A stretch of DNA of 64,000 bases from Molossus alvarezi (GCA_037176705.1 CM073888.1:43840810-43904809), one strand, 5' to 3'. Numbered from the stretch's first letter, positions 11,640 through 23,536 are shown. Program-made: numbers and translations. The notes: generated from the sequence alone by a model not told the origin.

Positions 11640-12650
11640 TCTTGTCTTTATGGAAAGAATTATATCATTTGAAGCTTGCATTAAAAAACACTGCCAGTTG
11701 GATCAACTTCTACATTCTATCAACTTTTCTACAAGTGTACCAACAACTGTTGATTTAGAAAGCCTCTGTCATCCATTGCTACTGTTTACCTCGTCCAATA
11801 CAACTTTTAAACTCAAATGACCCAATAATGTTCTAAAAATAAAGCAGCACAAGTAATAAATATCTTCAAAAGGAAACTGACTTCCATATCTTTGGAATTT
11901 CCTCCAGTTCCTTGCCGAAACTCTGGTTAACTCTGATTAACTCTGATAACCACTGCATTTACCCGATCAGGTATGGACTGCTGGCTTAGTCAAGAAAGAA
12001 AGAAAAACATTTAAAGTAGGTATTCGAATCGAGGGCACCATAGAGGGTTACTTCACATTCTTCAGGGTGTGAGGCTGAGTAATTTAAAATCATCTCAAGT
12101 GACATGGGGCCCCCTCCATTTCAGTCCACATTGAAGTAATTGTACTGCACCCTTCGAGTTAGGGCCTGAGAGAAAGTGGATTTTTGATTAAATCCAGAGG
12201 TGTTAAATCACTTTCAACTTAAATTTGAAAACACATTTAATCTAGGGGCTTACGCATTAGTTCCATAGGCAGCTAAAAACATGTCTTACTTGCTTTTCTT
12301 TATAAACTACTAAGCAAAGAGCCAAACATTTGCAGGCACTCTATAACTAAGTAAATTGTAGACATTGCTTTGTTTTAAAAATATAATTATAGAATCATAG
12401 GTTTGAAAAAAAAAAGCAAAAACAAACAGACAAACAAACAAAAAACCAACCAACCCAAAATACCCCCACACACTACAAACCAAACAAGCAAAAGCAACTG
12501 AAGAAAGAACTAATTTATTTTCTTGGGTTTATTTGAAGGCAAACATTTTTTAAATTATCCAAAGGGAAGAAATTCCAGAATGTTCTTCAGTAACCACTGG
12601 GCCATGATGAACTGAGAACTGTTCGGGCTGTCAGTGGTGTGCAGAGTGCT
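11640..12650. other. No gene seen
   Basis: Unique sequence plus an A/C-rich low-complexity stretch at about 12403-12500 made of caaa and caac units. Confidence 0.5.
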
Positions 12651-12668
12651 TTAAAAAGCACAAATGCA

Positions 12669-12908
12669 GCCCTGGCCTGTTTGGCTCAGCGGTTAGGGCG
12701 TTGGCCTGCAGTCCAGAGAGACCCGGGTTCAGTTCCCGGTAAGGGCATGTACCTCAGTTGCAGTTTGTCCCCGGCTCTGGTTGGTCATGCGGGTGGCAGC
12801 CACTGGATGTGTCCCTTTCATGTCAATGTTTCTCTCTCTCTTTCTCTCTCTCCCTCCCACTCTATCTGAACAATAAATGAAAAAATGTCCTCGAGTAAGG
12901 ATAAAAAA
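12669..12908 (+). mobile_element. Ves-type SINE
   Basis: Full head (gccctggcctgtttggctc), B-box ggttcagttccc, CT-rich middle, tcctcgagtaaggat tail. Flanked by aaaaagcacaaatgca (12653-12668, and 12909-12924 overlapping the A tail). Confidence 0.97.
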
Positions 12909-12924
12909 AAAAAGCACAAATGCA

Positions 12925-14165
12925 TGTGCATAGCCCTAGCTTTGTCTTTTTTCTGCTATTACCACAAAACTCCCATTCCAACTAATTTTTTTCTTCACCT
13001 GCATTTAGATAAGAATAAAAATTATTATTTTCTACTTTTGTGAAGATATACCCTGCAATATAGTTTTAAATGAATAGCTCTTTCCCGTCTCTTTATAATT
13101 TTTATTATCACAGATCATATGATATTGTTATTCATCCAGTCATTTGTCCATCTAGTCATTCATTTCTTTACTCATTTACAGATAAACATTTATTAACAAC
13201 CCTTTGTATGCCAGACACGACACTGAAACAGGCATGGGAAAATACAAACAAACTATAACACTTGGTGTCAGGCACAATATGTATGTCAATATGCCATGAA
13301 GACCCAGAAGAGAAACAATGATGACTCATAGATTTCATAGGATTTAAGAGCTCGACAAGGATTTAGAGGTCATCAAGTTCAAGTCCATCCTTTTATAGGT
13401 CAGAAAACCAAAGCCCAGAAATGCTGAACATCATACACTTGTTAGTGTAGTCATGGCATTGACGTCATATTTCTAGTAATTTCATGTTGGATGACATTTT
13501 CTTTGAAAGCAGAGTACCCGAGAAGAAAACATCAGGATATTCAAATACATTCACTTTCTCCCCCAGCTTTTGGGCTCATTAGTCCTCTGTTGGAAGACAG
13601 TGGAAGAAAATTTTCTCATTTCTCAGGGTCAGGACAAGCTGTTCTTCTCTGGAACGGCTGGTTTGGTTTTAGCTTATGAACATTGTGAATCCTGTAATTG
13701 ATCACATCTCCTCTTTACCAGGAAGCTGTAAATGTGATGCTCACCTTTGCTCACCGTACAGGATGGCATGACATTCTCATGGAGGATCCTACCCCTGGCC
13801 TTATTTTTTTAATGACATGATTTCCCTCTCATTGATAAAATTCCTTTTGTGGTATATGAATTTGACTGAGCAGCCGTAAGATGCGAATAAAACATTTTAT
13901 TTTTTTCTGAACTGCACTTTGTAGATTTATGTTTAAGATTTGTAAAAATATTACTATAAAAGGAAAATGTCACAGGGAATAGTCACACAAGCAAGTTGTT
14001 TTTAACTCCTGGAAGGCAAACCTGTAAATCTTTTTGTACTGATTCAACCCACAGAGTAAGTGGTATAGACGAGGGGAATTTCCCTGATAGAAAGATCGCA
14101 TTCTTTCTAAGACAGAGGCTATGTTCTACAGCAGGGAAGAGTATGGAGCTGGTGTCAGGCTGACA
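12925..14165. other. No gene seen
   Basis: Unique sequence. The part around 13120-13240 (cattcatttctttactcatttacag…tatgccagacacgacactg) resembles an ancient mammalian repeat but could not be classified. Confidence 0.45.
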
Positions 14166-14169
14166 TGGT

Positions 14170-14310
14170 TCCATTCCCTACCACACCACTGACCATGAGA
14201 CTTCAGGGGAGTTCTTTATCATTCTTATTTCTCATTCTTTTTAATAGCTAAATAGACCAATGGTTGTACCTACTTTATATTGATGCTGAGAGAATTAAAT
14301 GAGTACCTTT
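14170..14310 (-). repeat. MIR SINE remnant
   Basis: Antisense MIR order: ccaccactgaccatgagactt…ggggagttctttatc…ggttgtacctacttt…gagagaattaaatgag. Confidence 0.65.
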
Positions 14311-14507
14311 TGGATCACTTTTTGCTGGTTGTCCTACTACTCTTTGCCCCCATTTTGGCCCTAAGAAGTCTTGCTGACAGTGATGTTCTCCTGGACAAAG
14401 TCAGCATATGCGGTACTAGCCAACAACTTTCCTCATACTCTTTGTGGCAAACGCCAGACTGTTATATCATAATCATGACGGCAGTACTACTAACCTGTTC
14501 TTAGTGA

Positions 14508-14580
14508 GATTTACCACGTGTCAAGCCTCTTACATGCATTAACTCATTTAATTCCATATGAATGTCAATGATGCTAAAAA
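14508..14580 (+). repeat. MIR SINE remnant
   Basis: Fragment with ccacgtgtcaagcctcttac and gcattaactcatttaattcc, the central MIR region. Confidence 0.6.
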
Positions 14581-14784
14581 TTGTTTTCTCAAAAAAATGT
14601 GACCCTGAGTGATGAGATGTACCAGTCAAGACAGCTTCAGGAGCAAGTTCATGACCTATGCACAGTAAGTAAAACACCCCAGTGTGTAGTTCCTTAACTA
14701 GGAGAGGAAAGATTTACTTTTCTTACATCACATTATGCCCAGAGGCAGGCAGTTCCAGGGATGGTTTAAGAGCTCAGTGGTGTT

Positions 14785-15331
14785 CTTCTAGGAATATACC
14801 CTAAGAAGCCTGAAACACCAATCAGAAAGAACATATGTGCCCCCATGTTTGTAGCAGCACTATTTACAATAGCTAAGATCTGGAAACAGCCCAAATGTCC
14901 ATCAGTAGACGAATGAATAAAAAGGTTGTGGTACATATACACAATGGAGTAATATGCAGCTATAAGAAAGAAAGATCTCTTATCCTTTGAGACGACATGG
15001 AGGGACCTGGAAAATATCATCCTAAGTGAAATAAGCCAAACAGAGAAAGACAAGTACCACATGATTTCACTTATTTGTGGAATATAATGAACATAACAGT
15101 CTGAGGAATGGGGTAGTCCCAGAGACATGGAAGTGGGGTACAGATTGACAACCCCCAGAAGAGGGTGTGTGTGGGGGAGAGATAAACCACAGAATTTATA
15201 TGCATGTATGCATGAACAATGGACATGGAAAACAAAGCTGGGGACAGGGTGGGGAGGGAGGAGAAGGGGGAATCAGGAAGGGGGGAAGAATAAACATTTG
15301 TGACAAAAATAAATACATTAATTAAAAAAAA
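14785..15331 (+). mobile_element. 5'-truncated L1 (3' end only)
   Basis: Starts in the ORF2 C terminus (gaatataccctaagaagcctg), continues through the 3' UTR (gaacaatggacatgg) and ends in an A-rich tail. Perfect 17-bp target duplication aagagctcagtggtgtt at 14768-14784 and 15332-15348. Confidence 0.97.
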
Positions 15332-15349
15332 AAGAGCTCAGTGGTGTTG

Positions 15350-16635
15350 ATATTCTAGACCTGTGCCGTACATTCACTTGTCCAAGCATGATGCTATTAA
15401 ACAACTGAATTTTAAGTTGAGAAGAAGGAGACAGCACAGGGGAGAGAGTTTCTGCTCCTTCCTCGCCCTTATCTTTCCCAAAAGCCCAGATACTTCCTCT
15501 ACATCTCAGTGGCCAAGACTAGCCACATGGCCCCATCCCCTGCTTAGGGGTAGGGTTATCTTCCTTGAGATCAAGGGACTCCGCCTGATACCTGCACATA
15601 CTTTACCCTGCTGCCCTGCGAGCATGACATATGTGAGCTGGTCTCTTGAGTTCAGCCCTGATATAAGCCATTTGCTTAAGAAATGGAAGCTGGATTTTTT
15701 GAGTAAGGTCTTTGTGTAATTTCTTCAAGCAATGTATAGCTAGTGCAAACCTAAAACTACCTTCAGTGCAAGGATTAAAAAAATGGACCCTAACATACTC
15801 TCTGCTTTATAACTAGATTTATTTATGCTATTTTATCTTTATTAAGTGATAGCTTTTGTTAGGCCTAGAATTTCCTGGCTCAGAACAATAAGATGACCTA
15901 ATTTGTTAGTCAAAGGAACTCCAGACAGGTACAGAGGGGAGACAAGACTGCAGGTGCAGATGGGAGTTGTTCTGAACAGTAAAACTATTTATTTTTATTC
16001 CAAGAATGAAGTCCTTTGCTTTATTAACCAGTAATAAAAGTTTTCTTACAAGGCCATCCATAAAACAAAACTTTTGGAAATTTGCACATCTCTAACATTT
16101 AATGTTATCTCCTGTGGAATGTAACTCGTAATTCCAAAACATTGCATGCTAATTGGTTGTCATGGGTAACAGTATTCAAAGTTCTATGAAGTTTTCACCT
16201 TCTTCCTCAAAAACTATATGTCTCTTTTCTATGTGGTCAAAACACATTTAATTAATCAATTACTTAAACAAAAACAATACATAAAAGAGACTTTGGTTTT
16301 AATAACCTGAAAGTTAGTTTTGACCATATAGGCAAGCTGCTGGTCACATGACTGCACCCTGTCCTTAAGGACAGATGGCCCTCAGAATGACAGAAAGGTC
16401 AGGGTCAGGAAGGTTTAGCCTGGGAAAACTACAGTGAGGTGATTCTTGGGCTTCAATGAGCAAACATGGAACTTAAACAAGAAAGAATATTAGTAAGAGT
16501 GTTCTAGGAATGTGGGATATAATCAGTGCGTATTTTCTCATATTGAGAACTAGAACTAAGTTTGAATAGACTGTGAGTAGTTGAATGTCCTTCTTACCTC
16601 CTTTCCTTCAAAACTCAATTTAGTCCTTCTGGCTT
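15350..16635. other. No gene seen
   Basis: Includes a 118-codon frame at 15363-15719 with no recognisable domain, biased composition or neighbours to support it. The rest is AT-rich unique sequence. Confidence 0.5.
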
Positions 16636-16639
16636 TCTT

Positions 16640-17215
16640 TGATCTCCAATATTTGACTTCATGCCCACTCTTTGGATTCTCTCTATAGTCTTCCCTCTTA
16701 TAGTTTACCATATTAAATGTATATCACAGTGTCTGCTTGTATGTCCATGTATTCCACTATTCTTAAAGCTACAGTCCATGTTTAATTTATCTATGCTAAT
16801 TCCAGTTCACTGACTTGAAGGACTTTGAATGCCATAGAGATCATTTGAGCTTAATTTGAGGGTCAAACGGAGTCGTTGTAAATTCTTGAGCTAAAAAGCA
16901 ATATGATTACAGGAGTGTTTCTGGAATATTAGATTTTAAAATATCCTCACCCAAGGATACGTTTTTATTGATTTTAGAGAGAGAGAAACATTGATTGGTT
17001 ACCTCTTGCAAGGGCTCCAACCAAGAACTGAACCTACAACCTAGGTATGTGCCCTGATTGGGAATCAAGGCCATGACCTTTCGGTGTACGGGACAACGCT
17101 CTAACCAACTGAGCCACAATGGCCAGGGCAGGGATATTAGATTTTGAGCAACTGGGAAGTCTGGATAAGGAAGGGAAGATAGAAATAGGACAACAAAGAA
17201 GCTGACCCAGCAATA
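16640..17215 (+). repeat. Locally duplicated segment, copy A
   Basis: Shares gcccactctttg, ctgcttgtatgtccatgtat and tttatctat with copy C at 22150-22400. Shares gcttaatttgag and ggaagggaagat with copy B at 18203-18420. A SINE at 16938-17133 interrupts it. Either a local duplication or members of an unclassified repeat family. Confidence 0.6.
16938..17133 (-). mobile_element. Ves-type SINE
   Basis: Reverse copy: aaatatcctcacccaaggat tail, gagagagagaaac, ccacaatggccagggca end. Target duplication atattagatttt at 16926-16937 and 17134-17145. Lacks the long CT run. Confidence 0.95.
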
Positions 17216-17269
17216 CACAAATAATAATGCTTTTTATGTACATACTGATTTTGTGAAATATGCTTTATG

Positions 17270-17440
17270 TGTGATTTCTTGAAAATCTAAGCATTTACTT
17301 TTGAGATATGATTATTCTTGTTTCACAGATGAGGAAGTTGGAGAGGACGTGACTTGGCCAACACCCTACAGAGAAAAGAGACAGGAACTGAAGGCTCTTC
17401 AAGTCTGAGTTCAGGATTATTTGTGCTCTGTTGTGAGGAG
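17270..17440 (+). repeat. MIR SINE remnant
   Basis: Reads tattcttgtttcacagatgaggaagttgga…tgacttggccaacacc…ctgaaggctcttcaagtctgag, the MIR 3' half order. Confidence 0.7.
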
Positions 17441-17444
17441 ATGA

Positions 17445-17945
17445 CAGAGGCTTTATCTAAGTGTTGGCAGTAATGTAGAGAGAAAGGAAAACACCTGCCA
17501 ACCCATGAGACTGATAAACCTGCAGAACTAGATTACCAGTAGCAGATGGAATGTAAAGGGTGAAGTCAAAAGTTATGCCCAGCGTATAACCCTGGAGAAC
17601 AATGTTCCTCTCAGCAAACCTGTTACATAAGAGGGAATGTGAGTTTATGGGACTGTGTGCAGGCAAAGCGTGCCTAGGTATAAGTAATAGTAGTTTGTGA
17701 TAAACAAAACAAAAACAAACAAACAAACAAACACTGAAAATTTGTTTTTGTCACTTACTATGAATCTACAGGATCAGAGTCAAAAGTAATGATACCCATA
17801 GTGCATTTTAAACAAACTGGTTTTTAAGCTTTTTATCTATAATAGGCTTTTTAAATGGCCCAAGCAACTGTTTTTGATCCTATCTTTTGTGTACAGAACA
17901 GAATTGCCAATATTCTTTCCTAAAGGGTAGAGATGAAAAGCTTTT
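17445..17945. other. No gene seen
   Basis: Unique or unclassified sequence. A (CAAA)n run lies at about 17704-17733. No supported frame. Confidence 0.5.
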
Positions 17946-17966
17946 CTCTGATTCTGCTGGGCTATT

Positions 17967-18188
17967 TTTTTTTTTTTTAAGTATGTTTTTATTGATTTCT
18001 TTTGGGAAAGAGGAAGGGAGAGGGAGATAGAAACATCAATGTGAGAGAGAAACATCGATCGGCTGCCTCCTGCACGCCCCCTACCTAGAAATCAAGCCTG
18101 CAACCCAGGCATGTGCCCTGATTGGGAATTAAACTGGGACCTCTCAGTCCAGGGATGTTGCTCAATCCATTGATCCACACTGTCCGGG
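17967..18188 (-). mobile_element. Ves-type SINE
   Basis: Reverse copy with tttttttttaagtatgtttt tail, gagagagaaacatcgat, ggaattaaactgggacctc and ccacactgtccggg end. Flanked by ttctgctggRctat (17953-17966 and 18189-18202, one mismatch). Confidence 0.93.
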
Positions 18189-18202
18189 TTCTGCTGGACT
18201 AT

Positions 18203-18420
18203 CTTTAAGGTTTCAGTCAGTGTGCTATACTTCTATGCTAAATTCAGGTTTTTGATCCAAGGGTACTGAGTGCCAGGGAGATTGTTTCAGCTTAATTTGA
18301 GAGCCAAAAGGGAATTGTAAATATTTGACTCAAAGTGTCCGTTTAAAGATGAATTTTTGAGCAGTGGATAGCATTGATTAGGAAGGGAAGATGATGATGG
18401 TAGGAAGACAAGAGACCTTA
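18203..18420 (+). repeat. Locally duplicated segment, copy B
   Basis: Aligns by eye to copy A: ctatctttaaggtttcagtc against ctattcttaaagctacagtc, then cagcttaatttgagagcc against gagcttaatttgagggtc, and ggaagggaagat near the end. Confidence 0.55.
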
Positions 18421-18429
18421 CATAAACAG

Positions 18430-19000
18430 GAGAGCTAAATATCTGGTGTCAATGCTGTAACTGAGAGTTTTTGTAACCGAATTGCCTCAAATAAATTGCA
18501 TATTTGTTGTTAAAAAAAATTTGATGTCAAAGAAGACAGCCAAGGAAAACTTTGTGATCTCTTTGGCTAAGGCCACAGAAATCTAGTTTGAATGCTTAAA
18601 TCCAGCCCAGGAGAGAGAGCTATTTCCTCTATACTGACCTTGCTAAATCTTAGGCATGATGAAATGTGGACGCCCTGGGAAAGCTGGGCTCCTTTTCACA
18701 CTCTCTTTACAAAGCTCTCATCTGGAACAGATTTTGGAGTGTGTGTGAAACAGAGCAAGTCAGAAATACAGGTGGTTTGGGAAATTGAATTGCATTAATT
18801 GTATATTTCCTCCTGGGGTCCTTTCTGGTACAACCTCTTCTCTTCTTTGCTGATCCCTACAGTTTATCTCCCCCCCCCCAGTTCCTGCTGTAACAGCTGT
18901 TGATAGTTTCCACTTGAAAATCATCCTCAGTGGACATGTTGGGTCAGGGTTGAATAGAAGGAACAAAATGTTTGACCAGATGTTTTTCTCTCTCTTTTTT
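18430..19000. other. No gene seen
   Basis: Unique sequence with short frames only. Confidence 0.5.
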
Positions 19001-19388
19001 TAAAAATAATTTTTAATTTTTTAAAATTAATTTATTTGTGTTACGGATGTTTCTCCTTTTTCCCCCACTGACACCCTCCTCTCAACCTCCCCGCCCCCCA
19101 CCCCATCCCCAGCATTGTTGTCTATGTTGATGGTTATGCATACATGCATATAAGTTCTGTGGTTTATCTCTTCCCTCCCCCCGACCCTCTCTTCTGAGGT
19201 TTGTCAGTCTGTACCCTGCTTCTATGTTTCTGGGTCTATTTTGTTCATCAGTTTGTTTTGCTCATTATATTCCATAAATAAGTGAGATCATGTGATATTT
19301 GTCTTTCTCTGATTGGCTTCTTTTGCTTAGGATAATACTCTCCAGTTCCCTCCATGTCATCTTAAAGGATAAGAGATTTTTCTTTCTT

Positions 19389-19459
19389 GGTACATACCCC
19401 TAGTGGGAACTGAACCCAGGACTCTCTGGTCCGCAGACCGAAGCTCCAACTGCCAGGGT
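19389..19459 (-). mobile_element. Tailless Ves SINE head, 71 bp
   Basis: Contains only the tRNA-derived head in reverse (tggtacatacccctagtggg…tgaacccaggactctctgg…tgccagggt) with about 14 bp missing inside and no CT block or A tail. It is bracketed by a perfect 16-bp duplication gagatttttctttctt (19373-19388 and 19460-19475), so it is an insertion of that length, not a later deletion product. Confidence 0.9.
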
Positions 19460-20141
19460 GAGATTTTTCTTTCTTACAGCTGCATAGTATTCCATTGTGT
19501 ATATGTACCACAGCTTTTTTATCCACTCATCTATTAATGGACATTTGGGCTATTTCCAGATCTCAGCTATTGTAAATAGTGCTGCTATGAACATGGGGGT
19601 ACATATATTCTTTCTGATTGGTGTTTCAGACTTCTTAGGATATAGTCCTAGAAGTGGGATTACTGGGTCAAATGGCAGTTCAATTTTTAACTTTTTGAGG
19701 AAATACCATAGTGCTTTCCATAGTGGCTGCACCAGTCTGCATTCCCACCAGCAGTGTACGAGAGTCCCCTTTTCTCCACACCCTCGCCAGCACTTGTTGT
19801 TTGATGATTTGTTGATGGTGGCCATCTTGATTCTTCTCTTTCAAGTACCCCTATGATGTGAATGTTGTTATGTTTTGTATTGTCCCAAAGCTCCCTTAAA
19901 CTCTCCTCCTGCTTTTTAATGTTTTTTCCTATTTGCTGCTCTATTTGGGTGTTTTTCTCTACTTTGTCTTCTAAGTCGCTGATTTGGTCTTCAGCTTCTT
20001 CTAAATCTACTATTGAATCCTTCTAAGGTATTTTTCATAGCAGCTTTGTCATTCTTTATTTCCTCTTGATTTTTTTTTTTTCATAGCTTCTACCTCTTCT
20101 TTTAAGCTGATGTAGTTACCACTAAACTCTTCATAATTCTT

Positions 20142-20379
20142 CTTCTTTTTTTTTTTTATCCTCACCCGAGGACATTTTTTGTTCAGATAGAGTGGGATAG
20201 AGAAAGAGAGAGAGAGAAGCATCGATGTGAAAGGGACACATTGAGTGGTTGCCACCCACACAACCCAACCAGGGCTGGGGACAAACTGCAACTGAGGTAT
20301 GCGCCCTTAGTGGGAACCAAACCCAGGTCTCTCTGGACCGCAGGCCAATGCTCTAACCGCTGAGCCAAACCGGCCAGGG
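20142..20379 (-). mobile_element. Ves-type SINE
   Basis: Reverse copy: ttttttatcctcacccgagg tail, gagagagagaag, gaaccaaacccaggtctc, ccaaaccggccaggg end. Target duplication ttcataattctt at 20130-20141 and 20380-20391. Confidence 0.97.
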
Positions 20380-20830
20380 TTCATAATTCTTATTAAGTTG
20401 CTTGTAGTTCTCACTAAATTGTTTGAGCACCCTTAAAATCATTGTTTTGAATTCTTTATCTGACAAATTGCTTTCTTCCATTTCCTGTAGTTCCTTTTCT
20501 GGTGATTCCTCCTTTTCTTTCATTTGGGTGTTGTTTCTTTGTCTCACTATTTTAGCAGTCTGGTAGTTCTAGGCCTGGTGAGGCATGTTGGAATGTGTAG
20601 GCAGGTCAGTGTGTATCAAATAAAGCTGCTATGCCTCCTAGACTGTTTTGGTGTATGGCACCTCTCGCCTGCTGGGGGTTCTCTAGGATTGATAACTTGC
20701 AGCTGGTATTGGTATGTCGTGCAGGTCTTGGGTTCCCAAGTTTTGCTGCTGCTTGGGCTGGGCACCGTTCCTGATCAGCTTCTGATGATGCCGCTGGGGA
20801 TGGGTCTCAATTGCCGATCTGTGCTGCAGC

Positions 20831-21041
20831 TGCCTGGGGTGTGTGGGTCCAGCTAGTGGACTGCTGGGGTGCGTGGGTTCTGCTGCTGCACTGCTTGGGT
20901 GGGTGTGTCCCACCGGCAGACTGCTGGGGTGCATGTGTTCTACTGGTATTCTGCTGGAGTGTGTGGGTCTTGCTGGTTTGCTGCTCAGAAGCGTGGGTCC
21001 TACTGGTGTGCTGCTGTGGAACGCTGTTGTCTGGTGGGGTT
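20831..21041. repeat. 30-bp minisatellite in L1 5' UTR
   Basis: About seven units beginning tgctggggtgcgtggg, at 20831, 20862, 20892, 20922, 20952, 20982 and 21012. Units are diverged but keep the period, and TGC/CTG-rich sequence continues to about 21450. Confidence 0.9.
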
Positions 21042-22149
21042 CAGCTCCTGATTAGTCACTGCTGGGAGCGAGTGTCAGCTCCCAGTTTGAACTGCTACTG
21101 CTGTTGTTGCCTGGGGGAGCTCTCAGCTCCTAATCCTCTGCTGCCATTGGGGGCTGAGGATGCTCTGCTCCTGGGACTTTGCAGCTGCTGGGGGAGGGGC
21201 TCCACTCCACACCCACTGCTGCAGTTGTCAGGGGCAGGTCTCGGCTGCCAGAGTCTTGCTGCTGCTTGGGCTGGGGCAGCACTCCTGATCAGCCTCTGCT
21301 GATGCCACTGGGTATGGGTCTCAGCTGCTGATCTATGCTGCTGCAGCCTGGGAATGGATGTCCACTCCCAAGCCTCTGCTGCTGGGGGTGTGTCTCAGCT
21401 CCTGAGCCTCAGCTGCTGTTGGTGGTGAGACTCCACTCCCACCTAGTCTCTGCTGCTGTGAGGGAAGGTGTTGGGCTCTGATCAGGCTTCTGCTGTGGGG
21501 GACGGTGCTTGGCTCCCGGCTGGTTGTGGCTACTGCAGCAGCACCTTGATAGTGCCACTACTGTGTGCTGTCCACACTGACACAGTGGGGTCCTCTGGTC
21601 TGAGGGTGCAGAGCGCTCTGGTAGACTCAGGTTGGTCAGCCCTAGCTGCTCCCTGCTGCCTCCTCCCATAGAAAACCAGGGATCTTCCAAAATGGCAGGG
21701 CCTCCTGGCCGAGCAGGGAGAAGCTTCCTGATGAGCCACTTATCATGGTAGCTGGCTGCTTTTCATCCACAGCACAGGAACCCTCTGCCAAACATTTCTG
21801 CAGTGCTCAAGGCTGCTCACCCACACACTCAGGTCCACTCACACTCTCTCACACTCTCACGTACTCCCCCTCGCTGCAGTCCTTTCCTGCCATCTTCCAG
21901 ATTTCTCTTGTCACTGTGTAATTGTATCACTGAGCCGTCCTCTTCATTCTGGGCTGGGTGAAAAAGATTATGGGTGAAATTCAGCCAGAGGTTAAGGCTA
22001 TTGTCTCATTATTGACTCTTTCCACCCTATCACTATAATATGTAACCCCATTTTTTAATGATGGAAGTGGGAATTGTAGTTAGCTTGGTCGTCAAGAAAA
22101 TGAACTGGACTTGGTTAGATTCAATCTCTATGCCTACCACAGATCGAAC

Positions 22150-22400
22150 AGTTGGTCTATGAAATTATCTGCCATATGATTGATTTCTTGCCCACTCTTT
22201 GTGCTTCCTCTATGTTCTTCTCTCTTATAATTTACCATGTTACACGGATATCCCTGTTCCTGCTTGTATGTCCATGTATTACAATATTTTTAGGGCCAGA
22301 GTCAATGTTTTATTTATCTATATTAATTTCATTTTACGAAGTGAAGGCTTTGGACGCCATGGAAAAACACTGATTTACATATACTTATAGCTCAAAAGAT
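22150..22400 (+). repeat. Locally duplicated segment, copy C
   Basis: Closest to copy A: gcccactctttg, ctgcttgtatgtccatgtat, tttatctat and gaaggctttggacgccatgg (A has gaaggactttgaatgccata). About 5.5 kb from copy A. Confidence 0.6.
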
Positions 22401-22409
22401 GTGGCTCAG

Positions 22410-23490
22410 CTTCTCCTTCCTATCACTTAATCTCCCCCTTTCTACTTTCTGCTTGTCTCCTCAATTCCTGCTTAATGCTGATGCCTTCTGCTTGCTCAGA
22501 GACCTCAGCTTGGTATCTCTCTTAGTCTATTCTTATTGGCGTGGTTTGATGCCCCAGGTAATCCCTGCTGTTTGTTCATCTTAAAATTTAGTTTCTACAG
22601 ATTATGACTGAGAAGTTGTCCAAGGTATGCAGGGGGAAATAGACAGATCAACAATAGATGACCACTTCAGGACTCTGATTATTACAGACAACCAGAAACC
22701 ATAAATAAGAAACTCCCCTGGCTCCAAAATGAAGGCAAAGAAAACGTAAGTTCATGCCCTTGATTCAGGCAACCACTGGACCCTATTCTATGCTGATGTG
22801 TATTATGGAGAAATAACAGAGTCTCCTTTCTGAGGAATTTAATCTTTTCTGTCGATTTAGAAACTTTAGATGAATGCTTAGTAAGGTCCTACAAAGGTAA
22901 TTTGGTTGTATGAAACTTAAACTTGCCAGTTGCCTGTACAAAGAATCTACATTTTACTTGAAACATATTCTCAAAGTCAGAACATAGGACAAAAATTTAG
23001 TTTAGGAAACATTATTCTTGAAAATCCCTTTGGAAGAATTGAGGTGGGAGACTAATTATGCTGAAGTGGATCAGGTCAATTTTTCTGTAGTGAGTACAAG
23101 ATGAAGCATTGTTTTTATTTAGGGGTCATGTTGTATGAAAAATATACATCTCTAAGAACCAGACTCATATTCAGCAGGATGATGCAATAACACTATGAGA
23201 TGCTCATAGAAATGCAGAGAAAAGAGGCTCTACACCTTCCATCTCATGATCAATGTAGACATAAGCTCACTGAGCGGAACGGTGGGAAGAATTGCCTGCA
23301 CTAAATTGTCACTCTTTCTGTCTGTCTCCCTCTCACTCCTTTGTTTTGTCTTGAGGGTATCCATTAAAACCCTTCTAAGAGAAAATTTTCTAAGACATGA
23401 CTCTTCTATATAGGGCTCTGATCTCTAGTAGAAACCACACAGGTGCCTCCTTAAGGAAGACCCTATTCAGGGACTTTTTAAATCAGTTAA
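22410..23490. other. No gene seen
   Basis: Unique sequence; short frames of up to 61 codons without similarity. Confidence 0.5.
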
Positions 23491-23494
23491 CAAA

Positions 23495-23498
<4 letters not shown>

Positions 23499-23536
<38 letters not shown>
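23499..23536. repeat. (AG)n microsatellite
   Basis: About 18 GA units. Confidence 0.95.

Larger units (their letters stand above)
19005..21925 (-). mobile_element. Internally deleted L1 with 5' UTR retained
   Basis: Minus-strand order: 5' UTR (about 21925-20560), ORF1 N terminus (MRQRNNTQMKEKEES at 20547 downward), more ORF1 to about 19835, then an abrupt switch to the ORF2 C terminus ([16 protein letters not shown]) and the 3' end (gttacggatgtttctcc). The ORF1 C terminus and nearly all ORF2 are absent. Two SINE-derived insertions lie inside (19389-19459 and 20142-20379). Confidence 0.88.

Noticed and set aside
15363..15719. 118-codon open frame
   Set aside because: No domain, signal peptide, conserved motif or splice context; length is compatible with chance in unique sequence.
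20811..21302. 163-codon Leu/Cys/Trp-rich frame
   Set aside because: It lies in the CTG-rich tandem repeats of an L1 5' UTR and reflects repeat translation, not a protein.
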